This document shows, one piece after another, positions 26,466 through 36,800 of a stretch of DNA of 42,941 nt. The stretch's first letter is position 1. Each line of letters begins with the position of its first letter. A model generated the notes under the pieces. That model did no database searches and was not told the DNA's origin. It saw only the letters and a list, made by a program, of their open reading frames with translations. Origin of the DNA: Amycolatopsis marina (lineage in GTDB: Bacteria > Actinomycetota > Actinomycetes > Mycobacteriales > Pseudonocardiaceae); contig NZ_FOKG01000032.1 in NCBI RefSeq assembly GCF_900111885.1, forward strand, positions 1-42,941, given 5' to 3'. The translations under genes and the position numbers were made by a program.

Positions 26466-26909
26466 TCAGGCCTGCGGGCGGCGGGCGGTGAGCACGCGCC
26501 GCAGGTCGGCGCGGATCTCGGGGGTCAGTGCGTGGCCCGCGTTGGTGACGAACTGGGTCATCTCGTAGGCGACGACCTTCATGTCGCACTCGGGCCCGGT
26601 GAGCACGGCGAGGCCTGCACCGACGCCAATGCCCATGAAGAGGAAGTACCCGCGGCTGAGCCGGATGATGATCTGCTCGCAGTTGCCCTTGTCGAACAGG
26701 GCGGCGCTGTTGCCCGCGAGGCTCAGCAGTCCGCTGGAGATCGCGGCGAGCTGCTCGGCGTCGTCGCTGCTGACGGCGTCCGACGCGGTCAGCGGGAAGC
26801 CGTCGGAGGACATGATCAGCGCATGGGTGACACCGTGCACCTTCCGCACGAAGTCGTTGAGCAACCAGGTGAATTCGGACTTGCCGGTGGTGTTGTCGGG
26901 GGCCGTCAC
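26466..26909 (-). CDS. Roadblock/LC7-domain protein (CvnB type)
   Basis: A 147-residue roadblock/LC7 protein. The roadblock fold runs through most of its length (FVRKVHGVTHALIMSSDGFP, then GIGVGAGLAVLTGPECDM). The GTG at 26909 overlaps the stop of the kinase gene (GTGA), so the two are coupled. Roadblock proteins act as regulators or GTPase-activating partners of MglA-like GTPases, and conservons always carry one. Confidence 0.94.
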   Translation of the reverse strand: MTAPDNTTGKSEFTWLLNDFVRKVHGVTHALIMSSDGFPLTASDAVSSDDAEQLAAISSGLLSLAGNSAALFDKGNCEQIIIRLSRGYFLFMGIGVGAGLAVLTGPECDMKVVAYEMTQFVTNAGHALTPEIRADLRRVLTARRPQA

Positions 26910-28237
26910 GGCGTCTTTTCCTCGGGTGGTGTCGCTGAGTCGGTGTTGGTCGTGCCTGTGTCTTTCACGTCGTTGGTGCTGGCCTGCTGCTCGCTGCGTG
27001 CGGCCTGTTCGCCGTCGGAGAAGGCGTCGAGGTCGGCGAGCAACTGGTCATGGCCGCCCACGGTCTCCTCGGCGCTGGACGGTGCGTCCGAGTCGGTGTC
27101 GCCGGCGGGGCGTGGGTCTGTGCCCTTGATGCTGCGCGGAACCCTGCGCGGCAACCCGCCCGGTGTGGTGCCGCCGGACGCCGGGGCGGGCACCGGAGAA
27201 GGTTTGCGCCTGGTCAACGGCGGAGCGTGCTGATCGGCCGGCGCGGTGTTCCGGTTCGCCCCTCTGTGGGGCAGACCTGATCTCGGCGCCACCTTCGGCG
27301 CCACCTTCGGCGCGGAGCGCTGGCGGTCGGCGCCGAAGCTCGCCTGCGGGAAGACCACGGTCTGCGCGCCGGACCAGTTGGCCTCGGGCAGTTCACACAC
27401 GAGCCCGGCAGGCAGCAGGATGGTCGCGGTGGTGCCGTGTGGCATCCGCCGGTCCAGGTGCACCCGCATGTCGTGGCGGTCCGCGAGCCTGCGCACGACG
27501 GCGAGCCCCATGTGCCGCACCGAGTCGTCGTCGAGCACGGGTGCCGCGGAGAGCCGGTGGTTGAGTTCGCTGAGCCGGTCCGGCGGAAGGCCGATGCCCT
27601 CGTCCTCGATGCGCAGCAGCACGCTGCCCTGCTCGGTGAGATGTGCGCTCACCCGCACCGGGGAGTCCGGCGATGACTGGTTGGCGGCGTTGTCCAGCAC
27701 CTCGGCCAGCAGCCTGCTGAGGTCCTCGGCCGCGAAGCCGACGACGCCGAGCGAGACGACCCTGCCGATGGTGACCCTGCTGTAGTGGTCGATCGAGGAC
27801 ATCGCGGCGCGGACGACGTCGACCAGCGACGCCGTCTCCGCTCCGGAGTCGTCGGAGTCCCGGCCGGCCAGCACGCGCAGGTTCTCCGCGTTGCGCCGCA
27901 GCCGGGTCGCCGTGTGGTCGAGGCGATAGAGCTCGGCGAGGCGGTCCTGGTCCTCCTCCTTCGCCTCCATCTCCTCGAGCTGGGCCAGCAGGCTGTCGAC
28001 CAGGTTGAGGTCACGCAGCGCGATGCTGGAGCAGATGCCCACCAGCGCCTCAGCGGCCTCCCGGTCCGGTGTCGCGGCCTGTGGCTGGGGCCCCTGCGTT
28101 CCCGTGGTGAGGGCAAGGGGCTCACGTTCGGTGTTCTCGAACTCGGTGTTCTCCAGAAGTCGGGAAGCCACCACGACGCGCGATCGGTCGAGGAGCGACC
28201 GCGAGCGATTGAGCAGTTCCCGAGCCCGCGTCGCCAT
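26906..28237 (-). CDS. Conservon sensor-like histidine kinase (CvnA type) without membrane or sensor domain
   Basis: A 443-residue kinase of the conservon class. The dimerisation/phosphoacceptor helix has LDHTATRLRRNAENL (the likely phosphohistidine), followed by the N box LLAEVLDNAANQSSP, the G1 box EDEGIGLP and the G2 region HMGLAVVRRLADRHD. A tail of about 160 residues is Pro/Ser/Thr-rich and looks disordered. Typical CvnA proteins are twice as long, with an extracellular sensor region flanked by membrane segments; none is visible here. The start at 28237 (MATRAREL) is chosen over a longer open frame that has no family resemblance. First gene of the five-gene operon. Confidence 0.88.
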   Translation of the reverse strand: MATRARELLNRSRSLLDRSRVVVASRLLENTEFENTEREPLALTTGTQGPQPQAATPDREAAEALVGICSSIALRDLNLVDSLLAQLEEMEAKEEDQDRLAELYRLDHTATRLRRNAENLRVLAGRDSDDSGAETASLVDVVRAAMSSIDHYSRVTIGRVVSLGVVGFAAEDLSRLLAEVLDNAANQSSPDSPVRVSAHLTEQGSVLLRIEDEGIGLPPDRLSELNHRLSAAPVLDDDSVRHMGLAVVRRLADRHDMRVHLDRRMPHGTTATILLPAGLVCELPEANWSGAQTVVFPQASFGADRQRSAPKVAPKVAPRSGLPHRGANRNTAPADQHAPPLTRRKPSPVPAPASGGTTPGGLPRRVPRSIKGTDPRPAGDTDSDAPSSAEETVGGHDQLLADLDAFSDGEQAARSEQQASTNDVKDTGTTNTDSATPPEEKTP

Positions 28238-28427
28238 GTAGTTCACTACCTTCTCGTCGCTGTGTGCGGGTCCTGTCCGCCAGCCGTCCCCGGCGGCAAC
28301 GGCAGCAATGCAATCAGAGACTGTGGAGCTTGTCCACAACGGGTCCCCAGCTGGTCGCTGCGTGTCATTACTCTTGCTCCACAAGGATGTCGAGCATCCC
28401 GATTGTGTTCCCCGCCACTGCCCCAAC

Positions 28428-28449
28428 CGCACTTTCCCGGGAAAGTGCG
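28428..28449. promoter_or_regulatory. Perfect 22-bp palindrome upstream of an acyl-CoA dehydrogenase gene
   Basis: CGCACTTTCCC (28428-28438) is followed directly by its exact reverse complement (28439-28449), with no spacer. It lies in the 244-base divergent region between the kinase gene and the acyl-CoA dehydrogenase start at 28482, 33 bases from the latter. A strong operator or a promoter-proximal hairpin are both possible. Confidence 0.6.
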
Positions 28450-28457
28450 CAAAGGAC

Positions 28458-28470
28458 CTAAGCGCTTGCT
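28458..28470. promoter_or_regulatory. Possible TetR-type operator CTAAGCGCTTGCT
   Basis: The core AAGCGCTT is a perfect 8-bp palindrome just upstream of the AGGAGG ribosome site of the acyl-CoA dehydrogenase gene. It resembles, but does not fully match, the KstR2 pattern of mycobacteria (right half CTTGCT intact, left half one base off at the C of CAAG, plus the outer A). Confidence 0.35.
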
Positions 28471-28481
28471 CAGGAGGTCTT

Positions 28482-29630
<1,149 letters not shown>

Positions 29631-29659
29631 TGTCCGACTGATCAGGGCATCACCCGTAC

Positions 29660-30028
29660 ATGCCGCATCTGACCCGCCTGCTCGGACTGGCCACAGCCGG
29701 TTACGGCGCCGCGATCATCGCCCGCCCGGAACTGCTGGCCCGTCCGTGCGGGCTGGCCGGCGACCGGGAGCAGGTGTCGCAGGCGCCGGCGCTGCTCATC
29801 GGCGCGATCGGTGCCCGCGACCTCGCGTCCGGGGTCGCCATGGTGCTCGCTCCCCCCGGCCGGGCACGAAGGATCGCGGTGGGCGTGCGCGTCCTTTCCG
29901 ACAGCGCCGACGCACTGCTGTTCGGCACGCGACTGCCCGATCCCGGCAAACGGCGGTTCGTGGCCGCCTTCGCGATGGGCTTCGCCACGCTCTGTGCCGC
30001 GAGCACCCTGCTGCCCGATGAAGGGTGA
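29660..30028 (+). CDS. Small four-segment membrane protein, DUF4267-like
   Basis: A 122-residue hydrophobic protein with about four membrane segments and the pattern of DUF4267 proteins (ALLIGAIGARDLASGVAM, then a C-terminal hydrophobic segment). The function of the family is not known. It follows the acyl-CoA dehydrogenase by 29 bases on the same strand and may be cotranscribed. Its stop lies only two bases from that of the convergent GH5 gene. Confidence 0.65.
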   Translation: MPHLTRLLGLATAGYGAAIIARPELLARPCGLAGDREQVSQAPALLIGAIGARDLASGVAMVLAPPGRARRIAVGVRVLSDSADALLFGTRLPDPGKRRFVAAFAMGFATLCAASTLLPDEG

Positions 30029-30030
30029 GG

Positions 30031-31506
30031 TCAGCCCCTGCCGGTGATGGTGACCGAAACCGGTCCGGTGCCGTCCGGTTCGACGAGAATGCGGTTGTCC
30101 TCGGCCGCGCCCGTGGCGCGCCCGCCGTCGATCTCGACGTCGTGGCCTCCGGGGTAGTGCAGGGGACTGACGAAGATCTCCGTCGGCGCGCCTGCCTCGC
30201 GCGGCTGGTAGCGGTAGTGGAAGTCGCCCGTGCCGGGGTCGAAGGACAAGTCCAGGGGTGTGCCGGCCGTGGCCTGCGGGTAGGTGCGGACGAGTGTGCG
30301 CAGCTTCTCCGGCTTCGCGCTGCTCAGGTCGGCGTCGTCGGTGAAGAGTCCCTGCGCCTGGTCCGCTGTGGTCGGATCGTTCCACTGCTTGTACGCCCAG
30401 TGCATCCAACTGGTGAAATGCCGGTCGGCGACCGCGGTGTCGATCTCGAGAGCCTCGATGTTGTCGGTCGCGCCGAACTCCGACATCAGCCCGACAGCGT
30501 TCATCCGCTCGCCCTGGTCGAGAGCGGTGCGGGTGCGCTCGTCGCTGAAGTCGGCGCACTTGGTGACATCGGATCCGGGCAGGCCCTGTGACTCGAGGAA
30601 GACCTCGGGGCAGTAGTTGTGCCACGAGTACCCGAGCTGGTCCTCGCCCGCCACGGGGGTGAAGAACGTCGGGACCCGCTGCCCGCCCGCGAACTGCTGG
30701 GGCTCGAACCAGACCAGTCCGTCCGGGTCGACGTCCCGGACGGCGGCCAGCGCCTGCTCGAAAGCGGGCTGGAGTTCGCCTGAGTACGTGCCCGCGCATC
30801 CGGTGATCAGGCAGTCGGCCCATTCGAGGCCTGCCCACGGCTCGTTCATCAGGTCGTAGCCCATCGAGTAGGGCTGGTCCCGCCACCGCTGCGCGACCAC
30901 CCGCCACGCCGAGGCCCATCCGGTGAGCAGGTCGTCCTTGCCCGCCCAGAACCGGTCGTACACAGTGGACACTTCAGGGGTCCAGTAGCCGTACGGGAAC
31001 GGCGCGATCACCGGAGGCAGCAGGTTGAACGGGAAGGGCCGGCGCACCGCCCAGTCCGGCACGCCGCCACCGCCGTATGTCTCGTGCCACTGGTCCTGGT
31101 GGAAGTCGAACTGCATCCAGATCCGGCGTTCGGCGAGCAGGTCGACCACGCGGTCCCACCTGTCGAGGTAGGCTTCGTCCGCGACGCCGGGCGTGTCCGG
31201 CGTGACCCCGGCCCACAACGTGCCGATCCTGGCGCCGTTGAACCCGTGCTCGGCCAGCCAGTCGGCGTCGGCCGAGGTGAAGCCCTCCGGCGAGTCCGGC
31301 GGCACGTACGGATCGTGCTTCCACACAAGGTTCAGCCCGTGCAACAGCACGATCCGGCCGTGCTGGTCGACGAGCCACCGGCCGTCACGTTGCAGTGTGG
31401 GTGCCTTGGCGGCGGGTTCGGCCGCCTGCTGGGCGACCGACGTGCCCGCGAGCGAGGGCAGCAGCGCGGCCAGCAGCAGCAGGCCGAGGAATCGACGTCC
31501 ACGCAT
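30031..31506 (-). CDS. Secreted GH5 endoglycoceramidase-like glycosidase
   Basis: A 491-residue exported GH5 enzyme. A signal peptide (RRFLGLLLLAALLPSLA, likely cleavage near residue 25) precedes the catalytic domain. The acid/base glutamate is in MNEPW (Glu222) and the nucleophile in LMSEFGATDN (Glu343). These motifs, the total length and the C-terminal beta-sandwich of about 90 residues agree with endoglycoceramidases, which release glycans from glycosphingolipids; rhodococcal enzymes are the known bacterial examples. The start at 31506 follows GGAGG by eight bases. A KstR-like site lies in its promoter. Substrate inference is from family only. Confidence 0.87.
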   Translation of the reverse strand: MRGRRFLGLLLLAALLPSLAGTSVAQQAAEPAAKAPTLQRDGRWLVDQHGRIVLLHGLNLVWKHDPYVPPDSPEGFTSADADWLAEHGFNGARIGTLWAGVTPDTPGVADEAYLDRWDRVVDLLAERRIWMQFDFHQDQWHETYGGGGVPDWAVRRPFPFNLLPPVIAPFPYGYWTPEVSTVYDRFWAGKDDLLTGWASAWRVVAQRWRDQPYSMGYDLMNEPWAGLEWADCLITGCAGTYSGELQPAFEQALAAVRDVDPDGLVWFEPQQFAGGQRVPTFFTPVAGEDQLGYSWHNYCPEVFLESQGLPGSDVTKCADFSDERTRTALDQGERMNAVGLMSEFGATDNIEALEIDTAVADRHFTSWMHWAYKQWNDPTTADQAQGLFTDDADLSSAKPEKLRTLVRTYPQATAGTPLDLSFDPGTGDFHYRYQPREAGAPTEIFVSPLHYPGGHDVEIDGGRATGAAEDNRILVEPDGTGPVSVTITGRG

Positions 31507-31553
31507 TGGCGGTACCTCCGGCGAGAGTGCTCGACGTGGGCGGACCGCAAAAT

Positions 31554-31567
31554 TAGAACATGTTTCA
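31554..31567. promoter_or_regulatory. KstR-consensus site in the GH5 promoter
   Basis: TAGAACATGTTTCA fits the mycobacterial KstR pattern TnnAACnnGTTnnA at every fixed position, in both orientations. It lies 48-61 bases upstream of the GH5 start and overlaps an AT-rich -10-like TAATTT. The 14-base pattern has only eight fixed positions, so a chance match is possible. Confidence 0.5.
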
Positions 31568-31600
31568 CGTATTGTCGTCCAGCAGGTGCGGCCGGACGGC

Positions 31601-33703
31601 CTACCAGTCGCCGTCCTCCAGCAGCCGCTTGAGGATCTTGCCGGTGGCGTTGCGGGGCAGCTCCGGCACGAAGGTGACCTCGCGCGGTACACAGAACCGC
31701 GCCAGCCTGCCGTGCACGTAACTCTGCACGGTGTCCTCGTCGAGCCGCGCGCCGTCCCGCAGCGCGATGAACGCCACGAGGCGTTGTCCGTACTCCGCGT
31801 CGGGCACGCCGATCACGGCCGCCTCCCGCACCTGGGGCAGCGCGGCGAGAATCTCCTCCACCGACCGCGGGAACACGTTCTCGCCGCCGGACACGATCAT
31901 CTCGTCGTCCCGGCCCGCGACGAACAACCTGCCGTCCGCGTCGAGGAAACCCTGGTCGCCGGTGTTCATCAGCTCGTGCTCGACCTCGTTGGTGAGACCG
32001 TCGGTGTAGCCCTCGAACAGCATGTCGTTGCCGACGAAGATCCGTCCGACAGTGCCGGGCGGCGCCGGCGTGGCGGTGCGGCCGAGGACCGCGACCCTGG
32101 TGCCGAGCGGCGGGCGGCCCGCGGTGGTCGGGGCAGCTCGCAGGTCCGCGGGATCGGCGATGCTCGCCCAGGACACCTCGGTGGAGCCGTAGAGGTTGTA
32201 CAGGACGTCCCCGAACGCGTCCATGAAACCGTCGACGAGCGCGGCGGGCAGGGCGGACCCGCTGCTCGCGACGATGCGCAGGCAGGACGTGTCGTAGCGG
32301 GCCCGGACCTCGGCCGGCAGGTCCAGTATCCGCTGCAGCATCACCGGCACCGCGAACAGGGCGGTGCACCGGTGCTGGGCGATGGTGCGCAGCGCGTCCT
32401 CGGCGTCGAATCGCCGCCGCAGCACCAGCGTCGCCCGAAGCGGCATGCCCAGCTGCAGCGCGGCCAGTCCCCAGGTGTGGAACAGGGGCGCGGCGACCAG
32501 AACCCGCTCACCTGCCCGCAGCGGGATACGGGAGAGGATCCCCGCGGCGTCCCCGAGTCCGTTCGGGGTGGGCCTGCGGGCCCCCTTCGGTGTGCCGGTG
32601 GTGCCCGAGGTCAGCACCACGAGCCTGCCGGGTTTGTCCGGCGGTCGCAGGGTGTCCGCCGAGGCGTGCCCGGCCAGTTCGTCCAGGGTCGCGACGTCGA
32701 TGTCCGCGGTGTCCGCTGCCCGATGCGCGCCGGCGCCGTCGGACCATGTGCTGATCCGGACCACGTCGGGGCCTAGGTAGCGTCCGAGCGCCGAGAACTC
32801 GTCGTCGTACAGCAGCACTCTGGCGCTGTGCCGCTGTACGACGGTGGCCAGCTGCTGGGCCGACATCCCCGTGTTCAGCAGCAGCACGTGGGCGCCGAGC
32901 TTGCCGCAGGCGACGAGCGCCTCGACCATGGCGCCGTGGTTGCGGCAGATCATCGCCACCTGGGTGTCCTGTCCCACCCCGGCCGCGGCGAGACCGGCCG
33001 CGAGCCGGGTGCTGCGTTCGTCCACCTCGCCGAAGGTGCGCGCGCCGCGCTCGTCGATGAACGCCGGATCGTCCGGCCCGCGTCCCGCCGCGGCCCGGTA
33101 GCCGCCCGCGACGGTCGGGCCCCACCTGGCGAGGGAGGACAGCTGCCGGAGCATCCGGTCCGGTCGCGACGGTGCCAGCACGCCCGCCTCGACCAGTGTG
33201 TGGGCCACGGCGAGTGTGGAGGCCTTGCGGCCCTGACCGATCAGGGGCGCGGGCCGCTCGGCAAGATGGTCGTCGAGGCGCCGCAGTACCTCGTCCAGCA
33301 GCTCCTGCAACCGGCGCCGGGCGGCGGGCCTGGTCACGGCACTGCCGTGGACCTTCGTCGCGGGCGGTAGCCCCAGCACGGCGTTCAGGACCGTCTGCCC
33401 GTCGCCGGTGTCCTTCAGCCGGATCGAGAACCACCGGCGCTCGTCGAGGACGCTGGTCCACACGACCTGTTCACCGCGGCGGTAGACCAGCGCCCGGACC
33501 TCGTCCCGCACGACGTCACCGTCGTCGAACCGGGCGCGGACCGCATAGCGGAGATCCTGCTCGGTGTTCCGCGGAGTGAGCCGCTCACAGTAGGTGACCC
33601 CGCGGACGAACCGCGGGTACAGCTCGGGGGAGCCGAGGACACCCCAGACACGGTTGCGGGCGTGCGGAAGCACCCCGTGCAGCTCAACGCACTCGCTCTG
33701 CAT
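31601..33703 (-). CDS. SRPBCC domain fused to a long-chain acyl-CoA synthetase
   Basis: A 700-residue two-domain protein. Residues 1 to about 145 form an SRPBCC (polyketide-cyclase/START-like) lipid-binding domain with ARNRVWGVLGSPELYPRFV. From about residue 190 an adenylate-forming acyl-CoA synthetase follows, with an intact TSGTTGTPKG loop, YGSTEVSW, NTGDQGFLDADGR, and the C-terminal NATGKILKRLL whose Lys689 is catalytic. The enzyme should activate a fatty or similar acid to acyl-CoA. The start at 33703 (MQSECVEL) is chosen from the domain; the frame is open for 20 more codons. It lies 94 bases upstream of the GH5 gene on the same strand. Confidence 0.88.
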   Translation of the reverse strand: MQSECVELHGVLPHARNRVWGVLGSPELYPRFVRGVTYCERLTPRNTEQDLRYAVRARFDDGDVVRDEVRALVYRRGEQVVWTSVLDERRWFSIRLKDTGDGQTVLNAVLGLPPATKVHGSAVTRPAARRRLQELLDEVLRRLDDHLAERPAPLIGQGRKASTLAVAHTLVEAGVLAPSRPDRMLRQLSSLARWGPTVAGGYRAAAGRGPDDPAFIDERGARTFGEVDERSTRLAAGLAAAGVGQDTQVAMICRNHGAMVEALVACGKLGAHVLLLNTGMSAQQLATVVQRHSARVLLYDDEFSALGRYLGPDVVRISTWSDGAGAHRAADTADIDVATLDELAGHASADTLRPPDKPGRLVVLTSGTTGTPKGARRPTPNGLGDAAGILSRIPLRAGERVLVAAPLFHTWGLAALQLGMPLRATLVLRRRFDAEDALRTIAQHRCTALFAVPVMLQRILDLPAEVRARYDTSCLRIVASSGSALPAALVDGFMDAFGDVLYNLYGSTEVSWASIADPADLRAAPTTAGRPPLGTRVAVLGRTATPAPPGTVGRIFVGNDMLFEGYTDGLTNEVEHELMNTGDQGFLDADGRLFVAGRDDEMIVSGGENVFPRSVEEILAALPQVREAAVIGVPDAEYGQRLVAFIALRDGARLDEDTVQSYVHGRLARFCVPREVTFVPELPRNATGKILKRLLEDGDW

Positions 33704-33879
33704 TCCCCGACCGGTCCCGTTCGTAGTGGGCGAACTGGAGTCCACGGAGTATGCCCAGCACACCGAAGGGCGACAACCCGAACGGCGTGGCGGGGGACCG
33801 CTCCGAAACCGACAGGACTAAGGTGGAACACCCGGCCGCACGCGTTGTCGGTTGATCCACTCAGGGGAGGTTTTCGCTG

Positions 33880-36800
33880 GTGTCGAACGATTCCTTCGTC
33901 CACCTGCACGTGCACACCGAGTACTCGATGCTCGACGGCGCGGCGAAGATCGCTCCTCTGTTCGCGGAGGCGTCCAGACTGGAAATGCCTGCCGTCGGGA
34001 TGACCGACCACGGCAACATGTACGGCGCGGACGAGTTCTACCAGCAGGCGAAGAAGGCCGGGATCAAGCCGATCATCGGTATCGAGGCCTACGTCGCCCC
34101 GGAGAGCCGGTTCCACAAGAAGCCGGTCTTCTGGGGGCAGAGCAACCAGCGCGGCGCCGACGAGTTCGGTGAGGGTGGCGACGTCTCCGGTGGCGGTGCC
34201 TACACCCACATGACGATGCTCGCCGAGAACGCGACCGGCCTGCGGAACCTGTTCAAGCTGTCCTCACTGGCCAGCATCCAGGGCTACTACCGCAAGCCGC
34301 GGATGGACCGCGAGCTGATCGCGGAGAACGCCGAGGGCATCATCGCCACCACCGGCTGCCCGTCCGGTGAGGTACAGACCCGGCTGCGGCTTGGCCAGCG
34401 CGACGCGGCGATCCAGGCGGCATCGGACTACCGGGACATCTTCGGCAAGGACAACTTCTTCCTGGAGTTGATGGACCACGGACTGCCGATCGAGCGGTCG
34501 GTGCGGGAGGGCCTGCTCGACGTCGGCCGGACCCTCGGCCTCATGCCGCTGGCCACGAACGACTCGCACTACGTCACGCAGGACCAGGCCGACTCGCACG
34601 CCGCGTTGCTGTGTGTGCAGTCCGGCAAGACGCTGAGTGACCCGAACCGGTTCAAGTTCGGCGGGGACGGCTACTACCTGAAGTCCGCGGCCGAGATGCG
34701 CGAGTACTGGGACACCGAGGTGCCCGGCGCCGCGGACTCGACGCTGCTGATCGCCGAGCGGGTCCAGTCCTACGAGGACGTCTACGCCCACCACGACCGG
34801 ATGCCGGTCTTCGAGGCGCCCGAGGGCCACGACCAGGCGAGCTGGCTGCACAAAGAGGTCATGAAGGGCCTCGACTGGCGCTTCCCGGAAGGCCTGCCCG
34901 AGGGCTACAAGGAACGGGCCGAGCACGAGCTCGGTGTCATCGTGCAGAAGGGCTTCCCCGCCTACTTCCTGGTCGTCGCCGACCTGATCAACTACGCCCG
35001 CAGCGTGGGCATCCGGGTGGGGCCCGGCCGTGGTTCGGCGGCGGGTTCGCTGGTCGCGTACGCGCTGGGTATCACCAACCTGGACCCGATTCCGCAGAAG
35101 CTGCTGTTCGAGCGGTTCCTCAACCCCGAGCGCGCCTCGATGCCCGACATCGACATCGACTTCGATGACCGTCGGCGCGGCGAGATGGTGCGCTACGCGA
35201 CGGAGAAGTACGGCGCCGACCGGGTCGCACAGGTCATCACGTTCGGCACCATTAAGACCAAGGCCGCGATCAAGGACGCCGCGCGGGTGCAGTTCGGCCA
35301 GCCCGGCTACTCGATCGCCGACCGGATCTCCAAGGCGCTGCCGCCGCCGATCATGGCCAAGGACATCTCGCTGTCCGGCATCGTCGATCCGCAGCACGAG
35401 CGCTATGGCGAGGCCGCCGAGGTGCGCGCGCTGGTCGAGACCGACGAAGAGTGCAAGACGATCTTCGAGACCGCGCGCGGCCTCGAGGGCCTGATCCGCA
35501 ACGCGGGCGTGCACGCCTGCGCGGTGATCATGTCCTCGCAGCCGCTGATGGACTCGATCCCGCTGTGGCAGCGTGACGACGGCTCGATCATCACCGGCTG
35601 GGACTACCCGTCGTGTGAGGCCATCGGGCTGTTGAAGATGGACTTCCTCGGTCTGCGCAACCTGACGGTCATCGGCGACGCGATCGACAACATCAAGGCC
35701 AACCGCGGCGAGGACATCGACCTCGACCGGCTCGGGATGGACGACCCCGAGACCTACAAACTGCTCGCCCGCGGTGACACGCTCGGTGTGTTCCAGCTGG
35801 ACGGCGGGCCGATGCGGGACCTGCTGCGCCGGATGCAGCCGACCAGCTTCGACGACATCGTCGCGGTCGGCGCGCTGTACCGCCCCGGCCCGATGGGCAT
35901 GAACGCCCACAACGACTATGCCGACCGCAAGAACGGGCGGCAGAAGGTCAAACCGATCCACCCGGAGCTGGAAGAGCCCCTGAAGGAGATCCTGGCCGAC
36001 ACCCACGGCCTGATCGTCTATCAGGAGCAGATCATGCACATCGGGCAGAAGGTCGCCGGCTATTCGATGGGCCGAGCCGACGTTCTGCGCCGCGCGATGG
36101 GCAAGAAGAAGCAGGAGGTCCTCGAGAAGGAGTTCGAGGGCTTCCACGCCGGGATGAGGGACAACGGCTTCTCCGACGAAGCCATCCAGGCCCTGTGGGA
36201 CACGATCCTCCCGTTCGCCGGCTACGCGTTCAACAAGAGTCACGCCGCCGCCTATGGCCTGATCTCGTACTGGACCGCGTACCTCAAGGCGAACTACAAG
36301 GCCGAGTACATGGCGGCCCTGCTGACCTCGGTCGGCGACAACAAGGACAAGTCGGCGATCTACCTGTCCGAATGTCGCAGGCTCGGCATCAAGGTGCTGC
36401 CGCCGGACGTCAACGAGTCGGCGCTGCGCTTCGCCGCGGTCGGCGACGACATCCGCTTCGGCATGGGCGCGGTGCGCAACGTCGGCGCGAACGTCGTCGA
36501 GTCGATCATCAAGACGCGCGAGGAGAAGGGCAAGTACTCCTCCTTCACCGACTTCCTCGACAAGTCCGAGCTGCTGGCCTGCAACAAGCGGGTGATCGAG
36601 TCGCTGATCAAGGCGGGTGCGTTCGACTCGCTCGGCAACACCCGGCTGTCGATGGTGCAGGTACACGAGGACGCGGTGGAAGCCGTGGTGCCACTCAAGC
36701 GCCAGCAGGCGATGGGGCAGTTCGACCTTTTCAGCCCGGGTGCGGGTGACCCGCTCGGACTCAGTGGGGACGACGATTCGAGTTCCGACGCCTCGTCTCC

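Noticed and set aside
28458..28470. A true KstR2 operator
   Set aside because: Only the right half matches the AnCAAGnnCTTGnT pattern fully; the left half deviates at two fixed positions, so it is listed only as a possible TetR-type site.
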